In this document: piece after piece, positions 63,727-64,000 of the stretch
Numbering within the stretch: the first letter of the stretch is position 1
How the letters are laid out: each line of letters begins with the position of its first letter
Assembly: GCA_030549175.1 (NCBI GenBank)
Contig: JAUKUA010000007.1
Coordinates: 992,001-1,056,000 of the forward strand
Origin: Lasiosphaeris hirsuta
Lineage: Eukaryota; Ascomycota; Sordariomycetes; Sordariales; Lasiosphaeriaceae
Length of the DNA: 64,000 bases
Direction: 5' to 3'
The notes under the pieces: model-generated
Told to the model about the DNA's origin: nothing
The model's input: only the letters and a program-made list of their open reading frames with translations
The model's database searches: none
Translations under genes and position numbers: made by a program

Positions 63727-64000
63727 TCAATCAACTTTTCCCTTCCTCTTCCCCTTCCCACCCCTCCCAGTACTACCCTCGTCGGCCGAGCTCAAACTCG
63801 AATCGCTCTCCCTGTCAACCCTGAAGCTGAAGTCCACCACCCCAACTAGACCACTAACCGCCTTCACCAGCCCCTCAAGATCGTCACAAACCAGCGTCGT
63901 GCACACCTGCAGCACCGCAAACTCGGCATACCCTGGCTGCTCCATGTTCTTGGGATCCAAGACATTCCCCGGCCCGCCGCCGGGCCCAGCGAGCCCCAGC
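63727..64000 (-). CDS. C-terminus of an unidentified protein (cut by the right edge)
   Basis: The last 90 codons of a minus-strand gene, open to the window edge. The translation contains GPGNVLDPKNMEQPGYAEF, then VLQVCTTLVCDDLEGLVKAV and a Ser/Gly/Lys-rich tail ending GKRKGKVD. The ordered part looks like an alpha/beta segment; the tail is basic and may be a nuclear signal. I do not recognise the family from this part alone. Confidence 0.6.
   Translation of the reverse strand, partial: LGLAGPGGGPGNVLDPKNMEQPGYAEFAVLQVCTTLVCDDLEGLVKAVSGLVGVVDFSFRVDRESDSSLSSADEGSTGRGGKGKRKGKVD

Overview
The window is nuclear DNA of a filamentous ascomycete, most likely a Sordariomycete close to Chaetomiaceae/Sordariales. 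The evidence is short introns (46-130 nt) with GTRNGT donors, CTAAY branch points and YAG acceptors, GC-rich coding regions, strongly fungal families (Zn2Cys6 factor, GPI-anchored GH17 glucanase, BCS1-like AAA ATPase, CorA-like protein), and C-to-T/G-to-A decay resembling RIP. The genus cannot be fixed from sequence alone.

Left part (1-32.8 kb) is ordinary gene-dense sequence. In order: a WDR44/Laf1-like WD40 gene (minus, cut by the left edge), the ribosome-rescue factor Dom34/Pelota (minus), a tRNA-Gly(UCC), a BCS1-like AAA ATPase with an Asn-Gly repeat tail, a Zn2Cys6 transcription factor converging on an aldo-keto reductase with an 11-nt microexon, a broken subtilase remnant, a small Dabb-domain protein converging on a TauD-type dioxygenase, an eight-helix membrane protein, a small Cys-rich secreted protein ending in KDEL, an ankyrin protein with both an N-myristoylation and a CaaX signal, a G-domain-like protein, the GH17 enzyme EglC, a second 2OG-Fe(II) oxygenase, and a small disordered protein.

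Middle part (33.3-43.9 kb) is an accessory block. It holds three copies of one MITE family (terminal inverted repeats, TA insertion site), one intact MOSC-domain gene with a probable GC-AG intron, and decayed genes: an unidentified fragment, the C-terminal repeats of a Pumilio protein, a frameshifted fungal hypothetical protein, and a long hydrolase-like plus CorA-like gene carrying nonsense codons that fit RIP. Two of the MITEs bracket this block.

Right part: about 11 kb (43.9-54.9 kb) has no recognisable gene and lies directly upstream of a 1203-residue C2H2 plus Fungal_trans regulator (AmdX/NsdC-like). After another 3.1 kb gap comes a membrane fatty acid desaturase. The C-terminus of an unidentified minus-strand gene is cut by the right edge.

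No CRISPR array, operon, prophage or biosynthetic cluster is present. All intron-exon models were made by eye from splice signals and reading-frame continuity. The best candidates for new biology are the doubly lipidated ankyrin protein, the KDEL-tailed secreted protein, the MITE-bracketed decayed block, and the 11-kb gene-free upstream region.
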